Of a stretch of 64,000 nt of DNA, positions 51,901 to 60,228 are shown piece after piece. A model generated the notes under the pieces. It was not told the origin of the DNA and searched no databases. It saw nothing but the letters and a program-made list of their open reading frames with translations. How positions within the stretch are numbered: the first letter of the stretch is position 1; each line of letters starts with the position of its first letter. Source of the stretch: Paenibacillus tyrphae (lineage in GTDB: Bacteria > Bacillota > Bacilli > Paenibacillales > NBRC-103111); NCBI RefSeq assembly GCF_000722545.1, contig NZ_JNVM01000004.1, positions 1 to 64,000 on the forward strand. Direction: 5' to 3'. The translations under genes were made by a program, and so were the position numbers.

Positions 51901-52055
51901 CAAATTTGTAAAAACGAGGGGTCCATATCCATCTGCCGTAATCCTAAATAGGTTAGCATGATATGGAAAGACGCTGCCAAGGCTTTTTGGTTATGATGAA
52001 GGCAGCCGCTATAAAATCTTTCGTTCTCGAAACCATCACGGAAGGAGTCTTTGGT

Positions 52056-52769
52056 ATGACGGATTCAATAACGAAGCGTGTCGCGGGATTGGATTGGCCT
52101 TCGATCCAACAAGCGTTGGACGAGCAAGGCTTTGCCGCGTTTCCGCCTTTGCTGCGGAACGAGGAGTGCCGCGAACTCATAAGCATGTATGAGGTGGAAT
52201 CGCATTTCCGGACCCGGATCGATATGGCCCGGTACCGATTCGGCATCGGAGAATACCAATATTTTCAGGCTCCGCTGCCGGCGCTGCTGCAGGAGCTGCG
52301 CGTCTCGTTTTATCCCCGGCTGGCCGAAGCGGCGAATCGTTGGCAGATGCAGCTTGGTCAGGAAGCCGAGTACCCTCCCGAGCTGGCGCAATTTCTGGAA
52401 CGTTGCCATGAGCACGGACAGACCCGTCCGACGCCGCTGCTTTTGAAGTACGAAGCAGGGGGGTATAACTGCTTGCATCAAGATATGTACGGGGATGTAT
52501 TTTTCCCGTTTCAGGTCGTCTTTGTTTTGAATCAGCGTGAAAAGGAATATGCGGGCGGCGAATTTTTGCTGGTCGAGCAGAGGCCGAGAGCGCAGTCCAG
52601 AGGCCATGCGATTGCGCTGGAGCAAGGAGCCGGGCTTATTTTTCCGACGCAGCATCGTCCGGTGCAGGGCACACGCGGGACATACCGGACGACGCTACGT
52701 CACGGCGTAAGCACGATTACATCGGGCACGCGCTACAGTCTGGGGCTTATTTTTCATGATGCCCAATGA
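52056..52769 (+). CDS. 2OG-Fe(II) oxygenase
   Basis: A 237-residue putative 2-oxoglutarate/iron(II)-dependent dioxygenase. The iron triad is visible: 'CLHQDMYGD' (His-x-Asp, about 149-151) and His in 'TLRHGVSTI' (about 220); Arg in 'GTRYSLGLIFHD' would bind 2-oxoglutarate; 'FQVVFVLNQREKEYAGGEFLLVE' and 'GAGLIFPTQHRPVQGTRGTYR' are core strands. ATG 52056 follows GGAAGGAG by 8 bases; the frame opens 31 codons earlier without a ribosome site. No signal peptide. The substrate (protein or small molecule hydroxylation, or demethylation) is not evident, and the gene stands alone. Confidence 0.85.
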   Translation: MTDSITKRVAGLDWPSIQQALDEQGFAAFPPLLRNEECRELISMYEVESHFRTRIDMARYRFGIGEYQYFQAPLPALLQELRVSFYPRLAEAANRWQMQLGQEAEYPPELAQFLERCHEHGQTRPTPLLLKYEAGGYNCLHQDMYGDVFFPFQVVFVLNQREKEYAGGEFLLVEQRPRAQSRGHAIALEQGAGLIFPTQHRPVQGTRGTYRTTLRHGVSTITSGTRYSLGLIFHDAQ

Positions 52770-52860
52770 CGAGTCCTCGCGCTTAAGGTGGGGGGATATC
52801 CCCACCTCTATTTGTCTGAGATATTCTACTTCCAGGGTTTCTCCACACGCTGCCCTTGCT

Positions 52861-52888
52861 CCTTGCGCTTTAGGCGCAAGGTTTTTTT
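52861..52888 (+). terminator. Terminator after the oxygenase gene
   Basis: CCTTGCGC (52861-52868) pairs with GCGCAAGG (52874-52881) and is followed by seven T. Confidence 0.9.
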
Positions 52889-52901
52889 ATTCGGAAATAA
52901 A

Positions 52902-52943
52902 ATTTCATGTCACTATTTACAAAATGAAATAATATTTTATAAT
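52902..52943 (+). promoter_or_regulatory. Sigma-A promoter of the muropeptide operon, with overlapping inverted repeat
   Basis: TTTACA (52916-52921), 16 bp, TATAAT (52938-52943). ATTTCAT (52902-52908) and ATGAAAT (52924-52930) flank and overlap the -35, a natural place for an operator (for example of a MurR/RpiR-type or other regulator encoded elsewhere). Confidence 0.65.
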
Positions 52944-52957
52944 ATGAGTATGAAGAA

Positions 52958-52971
52958 TGACAGCGTTTACA
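52958..52971 (+). promoter_or_regulatory. cre site (CcpA) of the muropeptide operon
   Basis: TGACAGCGTTTACA agrees with TGWNANCGNTNWCA at all defined positions and lies 14 bases after the -10, overlapping the start of transcription: the standard arrangement for glucose repression. Confidence 0.75.
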
Positions 52972-53008
52972 AAAATGTTGACTTAGAAAGAGAGGCGGCG
53001 ATGGAGAG

Positions 53009-54058
53009 ATGACCGATCCAAAGAAATGGGACGCGGTTGACCGGTTGATCCGGCGCTGGGTGAAGGAAAAGGCGATTCCCGGAGCTGTTGTGGATATCTC
53101 GCTGGGGGCTGACGTTCGATGGAGCCAAGCTTACGGGTCCTATTCGGACGGCACCGCCGAGCGTCAGGTGACCGAGCGCACGATGTTCGACGTCGCTTCG
53201 TTAACGAAAGTCACGGTGACCTTGCCGGTCATCTTGGCGCTGGCGGAACGGGGAAGGCTCCGGCTGGACGATCCCGTCCAGGCGTATATTCCCGGCTTCC
53301 GCCATCCGAACGTGACGCTGCGCCACCTGCTGATGCATACGTCCGGGCTTTCTCCCGAGCTTCCTTATGCCAAGCGGACGGAGCGCCGCGACGTCATTCC
53401 TCTCGTGCTGAAGCAGGAGCTGGTGACAGTGCCCGGGGAGCAGGCGGTGTACAGCGACCTCGGGATGATTTTGCTCGGCGAGGTCGCCGCCGTCGTATCC
53501 GGGCAATCGCTGGAATCGTGCGCGCGCCGGTACGTGTTCAACCCGCTGGGGATGGCCGATTCGATGTTCAATCCGCGGCCCGAGCTGCTTGGACGAATCG
53601 CCGCCACGGAACCGCTGGACGACGGTACCGGGTATGTGCACGGAGTCGTTCATGACGAAAAGTGCTATCATCTCGGAGGCGTCAGCGGCAGCGCAGGACT
53701 GTTCACAACGGCGGACAACCTGCACAAGTATGCCCAGGCATGGCTTGACCCGGACGGCGGCGGGCTGCTGAACAGGGAAATCATCGGCGCTTGCTTCCGC
53801 AATCCGTATCAAGGCCGGGCGCTCGGCTGGGAACTATGGCACGGTCAGGAGCGGGCGCCGGCTTGCGGAGCGTCTTGGCCGCACGGCAGCTTCGGGCATA
53901 CCGGCTTTACCGGAACGAGCCTGTGGATTGATCCGCACCACGAGCTGATTGTCGTGTTTTTGACGAACGCGGTGCATTTCGGACGAAGTCCGATCATGCG
54001 GGAGCTGCGGCCGATTTTGCATACGACGGTTTATACCTCGCTCATCGAGGATAAATAA
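53009..54058 (+). CDS. Beta-lactamase-family serine hydrolase, probable cytoplasmic AmiE-like muramyl amidase
   Basis: A 349-residue PF00144-type serine hydrolase. 'DVASLTKV' holds the S-x-x-K pair (about 68-71), 'VYSDLGMILLGE' is the Y-x-N equivalent, and 'GHTGFTGTSLWIDP' the H-x-G motif. The B. subtilis murQ operon contains a similar protein, AmiE (YbbE), which cleaves L-Ala from MurNAc; here the gene opens an operon that ends with murQ, so the same reaction is likely. Unlike AmiE it has no signal peptide ('MTDPKKWDAVDRLIRRW'), so it should act in the cytoplasm on imported muropeptide. The ribosome site is close to the ATG (GGAG, short spacing). Confidence 0.75.
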   Translation: MTDPKKWDAVDRLIRRWVKEKAIPGAVVDISLGADVRWSQAYGSYSDGTAERQVTERTMFDVASLTKVTVTLPVILALAERGRLRLDDPVQAYIPGFRHPNVTLRHLLMHTSGLSPELPYAKRTERRDVIPLVLKQELVTVPGEQAVYSDLGMILLGEVAAVVSGQSLESCARRYVFNPLGMADSMFNPRPELLGRIAATEPLDDGTGYVHGVVHDEKCYHLGGVSGSAGLFTTADNLHKYAQAWLDPDGGGLLNREIIGACFRNPYQGRALGWELWHGQERAPACGASWPHGSFGHTGFTGTSLWIDPHHELIVVFLTNAVHFGRSPIMRELRPILHTTVYTSLIEDK

Positions 54059-54087
54059 CGAATCATCATCCTAGGGAGGGCTTAAGT

Positions 54088-55404
54088 ATGAAGGGGACAA
54101 AGACCATGAAATCGGCAATCGCGCTCGCTGCGGCCATATCGCTTATCGCAACGGGCTGCAGCAGCCCGTCGAAGGACGGGGCTAAAGAAACGCCGGCGGC
54201 AAACGGCGGCGGAGGACAGAAGACGGAAGCTCAGAAGGTCAAGCTGTCAATGGGCAGCTGGCGGACGGAAGACAAGGAAGTATACGAGAAGATCATCAAA
54301 GCGTTCAACAAGACGAACCCCGACATTGAGATCGAATTCAAGCCGACCAAAAACACCGAATACAACACGGTGCTGAATACGGCGCTGCAAACCGGCAGCG
54401 GCCCCGACATCATCCACCTCCGGCCGTATGCCGCCGGTATCGCGCTCGCCGACGCCAAATACTTGGAGCCGCTCGACAGCGTCAAGGGGCTCGAAACGAT
54501 TCCGAAGGAAGCGAAGATGGCCGCCACCGGCAAGGACGGCAAAGTATACGGCGTGCCGACGGTCTACAGCTCGACGCAAATTTTCTATAACAAAAAACTG
54601 TTCAAAAAGTTTAACCTGTCCGAGCCGAAAACCTGGGACGAGCTGATGAAGGCGGCCGATACGCTGAAGCAGAACAAGATTGCGCCGTTTGCCTTCGGCT
54701 CCAAGGAAGGCTGGATTTTGTCCCTGACGCACGGCGCGCTCGGCCCGCAATTTTACGGCGGCACCGAGTTTGTCAATAACCTGCTCGCAGGCAAAACGAA
54801 CTTCAAAAGCAAAGAGTTCACTGATTCGATCACGATGCTTCAAGATTTGACAAAATATTTCCCGGAAAATTATACGGGTCTCGGCATGGATGACATGCGC
54901 AATTTGTTCGTCACCGAGCAGGCGGGTATGATCGTGATGGGCGATTGGGAAATTGCGGTCATGAAAAAGATGAACCCGGACCTCGATCTGGATCTGTTCC
55001 CGGTTCCTCCGGTGAAAGCGGACGGCAAGGCCAGCGTGACCAACTGGGTGGACGGTTCGTTCGCCGTCAACGCTGCTTCCAAGCATAAAGAGGCGGCCAT
55101 GAAGTTTATCGAGTTCATGACGACGAAGGAATTTGGCAAGATGGTAGCCGACGATCTGAAGAAGCCGAGCACGATTCCGGGCGTGGAATCCTCCGACCCG
55201 CTCGTCGCGAAAATGATCCAGCTCGCTGCTGCCAATTCGACGCCGTATGCAATGGTCGTGCATTTCAGCGCTGGCAATCCGACGACCAAGTCTACGCTGG
55301 AGACGGCTCTCCAAGGAATGTTCCTGGGCAAGGAAAAAACGGACACGGTGACGGATATCGTGCAGAAGAGCGCCGATTCCTGGTTCAAGCCCGCGGCCAA
55401 ATAA
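54088..55404 (+). CDS. Sugar ABC transporter substrate-binding lipoprotein (probable MurNAc/muropeptide)
   Basis: A 438-residue SBP_bac_1 family lipoprotein: signal peptide, lipobox 'IATGCSS' (Cys about 24), tether rich in Ala/Gly, then 'LSMGSWRTEDKEVYEKIIKAFNKTNPDIEIEFKP', 'LQTGSGPDIIHLRPYAAG', 'GVPTVYSSTQIFYNKKLFKKFNL' and 'EQAGMIVMGDWEIAVM'. ATG 54088 is 7 bases after AGGGAGGG. The position between an AmiE-like hydrolase and murQ points to MurNAc or a MurNAc-peptide as ligand. This is inference: the sequence alone would say only 'oligosaccharide-type'. No ATPase gene in the operon. Confidence 0.88.
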   Translation: MKGTKTMKSAIALAAAISLIATGCSSPSKDGAKETPAANGGGGQKTEAQKVKLSMGSWRTEDKEVYEKIIKAFNKTNPDIEIEFKPTKNTEYNTVLNTALQTGSGPDIIHLRPYAAGIALADAKYLEPLDSVKGLETIPKEAKMAATGKDGKVYGVPTVYSSTQIFYNKKLFKKFNLSEPKTWDELMKAADTLKQNKIAPFAFGSKEGWILSLTHGALGPQFYGGTEFVNNLLAGKTNFKSKEFTDSITMLQDLTKYFPENYTGLGMDDMRNLFVTEQAGMIVMGDWEIAVMKKMNPDLDLDLFPVPPVKADGKASVTNWVDGSFAVNAASKHKEAAMKFIEFMTTKEFGKMVADDLKKPSTIPGVESSDPLVAKMIQLAAANSTPYAMVVHFSAGNPTTKSTLETALQGMFLGKEKTDTVTDIVQKSADSWFKPAAK

Positions 55405-55445
55405 ACCGCCGGTCGACACAAACTTTATAGAAAGGGCGGGGCGCA

Positions 55446-56402
55446 ATGAATCGAGAAGTGGCGGTATGGGACCGCACTAGCAAAAGGCAGCCGGGTTTGA
55501 ACTGGAAACGAGGGATCATCCACCTGTTCCCGGTTCCTGCCCTCGCCGTCTACGCGCTGTTTGTCGTGTATCCGATCGTAGCGGCTTTCAGCTACAGCTT
55601 GTTCGACTGGAAGGGCCTTCAGAAAGGCGCTTTTGTTGGCATCGACAATTTCGTCAAGCTGTTCACGACGGAGCCGTTCAACGGGCTGTTCTGGAACGCG
55701 TTCGGGCATAACGTTTACTATTTTATACTGGAAATGATCGTGCAAAATGGCATCGCTTTCATTTTGGCGTACATTATTTACACGAAAGTAAAGGGCGCGG
55801 AGCTGTTCAAAATGGCCTACTTCGTGCCGCGGCTGCTGTCGGTCATCGTCGTCGGCTTCCTGTGGAAGCTGATGCTGAACCCGAATTCCGGCGTCGTAAA
55901 CTTCGCGCTCAAGAACATCGGTCTCGCCGAATGGGCGAGGCCGTGGCTGGGCGAGCCGGGCACGGCGCTGACGGCGATCATTCTCGCGAACAGCTGGTTC
56001 GGCGTCGGCTTCGCGGTGCTGATTCTGCTTGCAGGCTTGCAGTCGATCTCCCAAGAGGTGATCGAGGCGTCGAGGCTGGACGGGGTACAGGGCTTCCGCC
56101 TGATCCGTTCGATCATTTTGCCCATGATGACGCAGTCCATTGTCATTCTGACCGTATTTACGTTCATCCACGCGTTCGAAGCGTTCGAGCTTGTGTATGC
56201 GATGCAGGGCTCGCAGGGGGAACCGTATCATTCGACGGATACGCTGGCCGTTTTCTTTTACCGTACGGCTTTCGGCGGATCGTCGGGCGACGGCGTTGCG
56301 GTCGGTCTCGGCTCGGCGCTGGCGGTCGTGCTGTTCTTGATCATCGCGACCTTGTCGGCATTGTTTATGGCCTATGTTCGCAAGCGGGACATGGAGTATT
56401 AG
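55446..56402 (+). CDS. Sugar ABC transporter permease (MalF/UgpA type)
   Basis: A 318-residue membrane subunit with six helices ('LFPVPALAVYALFVVYPIVAAFSYSLFDW' first). EAA loop: 'LLAGLQSISQEVIEASRLDGVQGFRLIRSIILPMM'. 'YAMQGSQGEPYHSTDTLAVFFYRTAFGGSSGDGVAVGLGSALAVVLF' is the late MalF-like segment. GAAAGGGCGGGG precedes the ATG. Second transport gene of the muropeptide operon. Confidence 0.93.
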   Translation: MNREVAVWDRTSKRQPGLNWKRGIIHLFPVPALAVYALFVVYPIVAAFSYSLFDWKGLQKGAFVGIDNFVKLFTTEPFNGLFWNAFGHNVYYFILEMIVQNGIAFILAYIIYTKVKGAELFKMAYFVPRLLSVIVVGFLWKLMLNPNSGVVNFALKNIGLAEWARPWLGEPGTALTAIILANSWFGVGFAVLILLAGLQSISQEVIEASRLDGVQGFRLIRSIILPMMTQSIVILTVFTFIHAFEAFELVYAMQGSQGEPYHSTDTLAVFFYRTAFGGSSGDGVAVGLGSALAVVLFLIIATLSALFMAYVRKRDMEY

Positions 56403-56420
56403 AAAGGGGGTAGACGCTTC

Positions 56421-57245
56421 GTGAAAACAAACCCGGCATTACGCGCATCGCATTACATTATCGCCAGTCTGTTCGCGCTCCTCAGCCTCTATCCGATCGT
56501 TCTGATGCTCTTGTCTTCGTTCAAGACGAACATCGACATTTTCAAAAATCCGATCGGGCTGCCGAAGGCTTGGAGCATGGCCGCCTATAAGAAGCTGCTG
56601 GACCAGCTGCCTTACTTTGATTATTTCTGGAACAGCCTGACGGTCAGCGTCGTATCCGTTGCCCTGATTCTGCTGTTCGGGTCGCTTGCTTCGTTCTATA
56701 TTGCCAGATACCCGTTCCGCTGGAATCCGGCGCTGTTCTTCTTCTTCCTGCTCGGCATGATGATTCCGGTCAAGCTCGGTATCGTCCCGCTGTTCATGCT
56801 GATGAAAAATTTAGGGCTAATGAACACGGTTACTTCGCTGATCCTGATGTATACGGCCATCGGTATCCCGATGTCGGTCCTGATTTTGACCGGATTTTTT
56901 CGGACGCTGCCGAAGGAGCTAGAGGAGGCGGGCCGGATCGACGGCTGCTCGGATATCCGCCTGTTGCTGAGCATCGTGGCGCCCTTGATGCGACCGGCGC
57001 TCGGAACGGTCATGATCATGAATTTTATCACGGTGTGGAACGATTTCTTCTTCCCGCTGATCTTCATCCAAGACGAAGTGAAAAAGACGATTCCCGTCGG
57101 CATGCTGACGTTGTTCAGCGAATATTCCACCGATTGGAGCGTGCTGTTCGCGGGCCTGACCTTGTCGTCGCTGCCGATGATCGTGCTGTTCGCCCTCTCC
57201 TCCAGGCAGTTTATGGACGGCATGACGGCAGGTGCGGTCAAGTAA
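56421..57245 (+). CDS. Sugar ABC transporter permease (MalG type)
   Basis: A 274-residue, six-helix subunit. EAA loop 'GFFRTLPKELEEAGRIDGCSDIRLLLSIVAPLMRPALG'; 'NFITVWNDFFFPLIFIQDEVKKTIPVGM' and the C-terminal 'SSRQFMDGMTAGAVK' are diagnostic of MalG/LacG-like permeases. GTG start, 9 bases after AAAGGGGG. Partner of the MalF-type subunit 18 bp upstream. Confidence 0.93.
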   Translation: MKTNPALRASHYIIASLFALLSLYPIVLMLLSSFKTNIDIFKNPIGLPKAWSMAAYKKLLDQLPYFDYFWNSLTVSVVSVALILLFGSLASFYIARYPFRWNPALFFFFLLGMMIPVKLGIVPLFMLMKNLGLMNTVTSLILMYTAIGIPMSVLILTGFFRTLPKELEEAGRIDGCSDIRLLLSIVAPLMRPALGTVMIMNFITVWNDFFFPLIFIQDEVKKTIPVGMLTLFSEYSTDWSVLFAGLTLSSLPMIVLFALSSRQFMDGMTAGAVK

Positions 57246-57302
57246 GACGGGACGGGAAAGGCAGCTATGGCGATCAGGGAGCCGAGAAGGGAAGGAGATT
57301 TT

Positions 57303-58223
57303 ATGACGCATAACGAACAACGGCAGCCGGTTACGGAGCAGCGCAACGCCAAGTCTGTCCATTTGGACCGGATGAGCGTGCGGGAAGTCATCGAGACGAT
57401 CAACAGCGAGGACGGTACGATTGCCGCTTCCGTGCAAACTGCGCTGCCGCAAATCGAAGAAGCGATCACCGCGATTGCAGCGCGGTTGAAGCAGGGAGGC
57501 AAGCTTTATTACATCGGGGCCGGTACGAGCGGACGGCTCGGCATTCTCGACGCGTCCGAATGTCCTCCGACGTTCGGGGTCGATTCGTCGCTTGTGCGCG
57601 GCATGATTGCCGGGGGCGAGACGGCGATGGTGAACCCCGTAGAAAATGCCGAGGACGACATCGACGCCGGGGCGGCGGATATCGCGCGCCATGCGACGGC
57701 AGCGGACGCGGTCGTCGGTCTTACGGCGAGCGGCCGGACGCCGTATGTGCTAGGGGCGATTCGCGAGGCCAACCGCATCGGCGCCTTGACCGTCGGCATC
57801 TCGTGCAACACGGGTACTGAGCTTAGCCGGGCGGCGGCACACGGCATCGAGGTGCCGGTCGGACCCGAGGTGGTTACCGGTTCAACGCGTATGAAGGCCG
57901 GCACCGCGCAAAAGATGGTGCTGAACATGATCAGCACAACCGTTATGGTTCAGCTCGGCAAAGTGTACGGCAACCTGATGGTGAACGTGCAGGCGACGAA
58001 CGCCAAGCTGCGCGACCGAGTCGTGCGCATTATTGGCGAAGCGACCGGAGCGGACCGGGCTGCGGCGGAGGAGCTGGCCCGGCGGGCCGAAGGTGATGCG
58101 CGCCTGGCGATTCTGATGCACCGGTTCGGCATTGACAGGCAGGAAGCGTCGGCTGCTTTAGCGCGGTCGGGCGACCATTTCGGAGAGGCGGTCCGTTGGC
58201 TGGAAGGTCAACGGATCGGATAA
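57303..58223 (+). CDS. murQ: N-acetylmuramic acid 6-phosphate etherase
   Basis: A 306-residue cytoplasmic lyase that splits the D-lactyl ether of MurNAc 6-phosphate to give GlcNAc 6-phosphate and lactate. SIS-domain features: 'LYYIGAGTSGRLGILDASECPPTFG' (substrate phosphate and catalytic Glu), 'NAEDDIDAGAADI', 'VVGLTASGRTPYVLGAIREA', 'TGSTRMKAGTAQKMVLNMISTTVMVQLGKVYGNLMV', and a C-terminal UBA-like helical region. ATG 57303 follows GGAAGGAG; the frame opens 12 codons earlier. It needs phosphorylated MurNAc, but no kinase or PTS gene is in the operon. Confidence 0.96.
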   Translation: MTHNEQRQPVTEQRNAKSVHLDRMSVREVIETINSEDGTIAASVQTALPQIEEAITAIAARLKQGGKLYYIGAGTSGRLGILDASECPPTFGVDSSLVRGMIAGGETAMVNPVENAEDDIDAGAADIARHATAADAVVGLTASGRTPYVLGAIREANRIGALTVGISCNTGTELSRAAAHGIEVPVGPEVVTGSTRMKAGTAQKMVLNMISTTVMVQLGKVYGNLMVNVQATNAKLRDRVVRIIGEATGADRAAAEELARRAEGDARLAILMHRFGIDRQEASAALARSGDHFGEAVRWLEGQRIG

Positions 58224-58228
58224 TAGAG

Positions 58229-58270
58229 CTTCCCGTGAACCGCCGAAAGCGGCTTGCGGGAAGTTTTTTT
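58229..58270 (+). terminator. Terminator of the muropeptide operon
   Basis: CTTCCCG (58229-58235) pairs with CGGGAAG (58257-58263), with inner CGC/GCG, followed by seven T. Confidence 0.9.
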
Positions 58271-58416
58271 AGTTGACCCGCACGCGCGAATCTTTACATA
58301 AAATTAGCACAATCTTAATTTGAAGATCATGGTAAAGCGTTACGATGGTTTCATCGTCCTGGACGAAGTCTTCCATCGTATTCCAAAAAACGCTGTCTCT
58401 TCAAGGAGATCCAACC

Positions 58417-60228
58417 ATGAAACGGAAAGAAAAATTCGCCTCCATGCTGTCCGGCTGGAAATTGTTCCTGTTCGTGATCGTCACTTACACCGTCCTCTTT
58501 TTGATCGCCTTCCAAGGGTACATTATCAGCAAGCAGTCCACGTCCGCCATCGAGAAGCAGTATAACCAGATCATTTTCGACAAAATGGATGCGCTGTCGG
58601 TCAACATGATCAATTATTTGAATTATATCGACGACTTTGCCCGCACCCTATCCGTCAAACCGGATTTAAAGAGCATGATCCGCGAAAATCGCGACGGAAC
58701 GAGAGAAGCCGTGGAAGGGGCCTTGAATTACTTCCGCTTGCGGTTCCCCTTATACATCCAGATTCTTACGGCGCAGGACCGCGTGTTTGCTTACCCTCCC
58801 GTCGAGCAAAAGGAAGAGGAGCAGTTTAAAACGACGCTCGCTTCCTTCCCCTGGTACGGTCAGCGGCTGGTTCTGGACAACAGCTACCCCCGTGCGGATG
58901 TTGCCGCCGACTTTCACTTCAGCGCTTTCCCGAACGCCTTGTACGTCAGCAAAAACATCGTGCAGGATGACCGCTCGCTCGGTACGCTGACGATCAAGAT
59001 GAACGGTACGTTAATCGAAACGATGCTGGATACGGTGCGGATCAACGAGGCCAACGCCGTGTTCATCCTGTCCCCGGAAGGCCGCATTTTGTTTCGGAAC
59101 GAACCGTCCTCCGCCTTTTCCGGTGATCTGGCATCGCTCGGAACAAACGGAATCGACGGGCTCATCCGGAGAAATGGGGAAGATTCCGGCTCGGGGCAGA
59201 TCCGTATCGCCGAACAAGACTGCTACTTCATTTATAAACTGATCCCTTCCACGAACTGGGAAATATTGTCGATCGTTCCCCTTCGTTCGTTGAACGCGGA
59301 GAGTGTTGGCGTGTGGCAGACGACGGCCATGACGACCGCCTTTTCCGTCCTGCTTATCGTCACCTCCTTCTGGATTCTGTATATCAAGCTTACGCTGCCG
59401 CTGCAGCGGATGTCCCGGATCGTACGGATGGCCTCGGAAGGCGCAACGCCGGAGCCGTATGAGTACAGAGGCTTCAAGGAGCTTGAAACGTTAAACCGCG
59501 GGATGTACCGGTTTTTCGAGCAAATTCAGCTGCATATCCGCACAATCCGCCAGAGCGAGAGCGAGAAGCGGCAGCTTGAGATGCATGTGCTGCAGGCGCA
59601 AATGCGGCCGCATTTTTGGCACAATTCGCTGAACGCGCTGCGCTTCATGGCGCTGCTGCACGGCGATTCCACAATGGCCGACGCCATTCTCGCGTTGACC
59701 CGGATGCTCGACTATACGCTGAAAAATACAGGTGTGCTGTTCGGGATGGTCGAGGAGGAGAAGGACTACGCGATCCAATATATCCGCTTCCACGAAATCC
59801 GTTCCATGCAGAAAATCGACGTCAAGCTGGACTTGGACGAACGCTCGCTCCAGGCCCGGATTCCGAAGTTCACGCTGCAGCCTTTGCTGGAAAATGCCGT
59901 CACGCACGGCTTTCGCGCTCCTTTCGCCAAAGTGCCGAGCCTCGCCATCACCACGCGGCTTGCGGACGGCACGCTTACGATTTGCATCGCCGACAACGGC
60001 AACGGGATGGACGACGATACGCGCCGGCTGCTGCTTCTTCCTCGTGCCCAAGAAGGAGGAGGAAGGCAAACGTCCGGCATCAGCCTGCTTAATTTGCAGG
60101 AGCGTATCCGGCTGGAATACGGAGAGCCTTACGGCATCCGGGTCGTTAGCGGGCTTGGGGAAGGCACGGAAGTCGTCGTGACGCTTCCCTGGATTACAGA
60201 TGCTAAGAAGGAGGGCGAATTGTCATGA
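58417..60228 (+). CDS. Sensor histidine kinase, YesM type
   Basis: A 603-residue membrane kinase. First membrane helix about 12-34, extracellular Cache-type domain (35-295), second helix (about 305-325), HAMP (327-385), His_kinase box 'QAQMRPHFWHNSLNALRFM' with phospho-His near 397 (the usual N-P-H-F-L-Y is R-P-H-F-W-H here), HATPase 'LQPLLENAVTHGFR' and 'IADNGNGMDD'. ATG 58417 follows AAGGAG by 8 bases; the frame extends 24 codons upstream without a ribosome site. ATGA overlap with the regulator. It precedes the third sugar importer. Confidence 0.92.
   Translation: MKRKEKFASMLSGWKLFLFVIVTYTVLFLIAFQGYIISKQSTSAIEKQYNQIIFDKMDALSVNMINYLNYIDDFARTLSVKPDLKSMIRENRDGTREAVEGALNYFRLRFPLYIQILTAQDRVFAYPPVEQKEEEQFKTTLASFPWYGQRLVLDNSYPRADVAADFHFSAFPNALYVSKNIVQDDRSLGTLTIKMNGTLIETMLDTVRINEANAVFILSPEGRILFRNEPSSAFSGDLASLGTNGIDGLIRRNGEDSGSGQIRIAEQDCYFIYKLIPSTNWEILSIVPLRSLNAESVGVWQTTAMTTAFSVLLIVTSFWILYIKLTLPLQRMSRIVRMASEGATPEPYEYRGFKELETLNRGMYRFFEQIQLHIRTIRQSESEKRQLEMHVLQAQMRPHFWHNSLNALRFMALLHGDSTMADAILALTRMLDYTLKNTGVLFGMVEEEKDYAIQYIRFHEIRSMQKIDVKLDLDERSLQARIPKFTLQPLLENAVTHGFRAPFAKVPSLAITTRLADGTLTICIADNGNGMDDDTRRLLLLPRAQEGGGRQTSGISLLNLQERIRLEYGEPYGIRVVSGLGEGTEVVVTLPWITDAKKEGELS

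Noticed and set aside
51963..52055. N-terminal extension of the 2OG-Fe(II) oxygenase
   Set aside because: The upstream ATG has no ribosome site, whereas ATG 52056 follows GGAAGGAG at proper distance.
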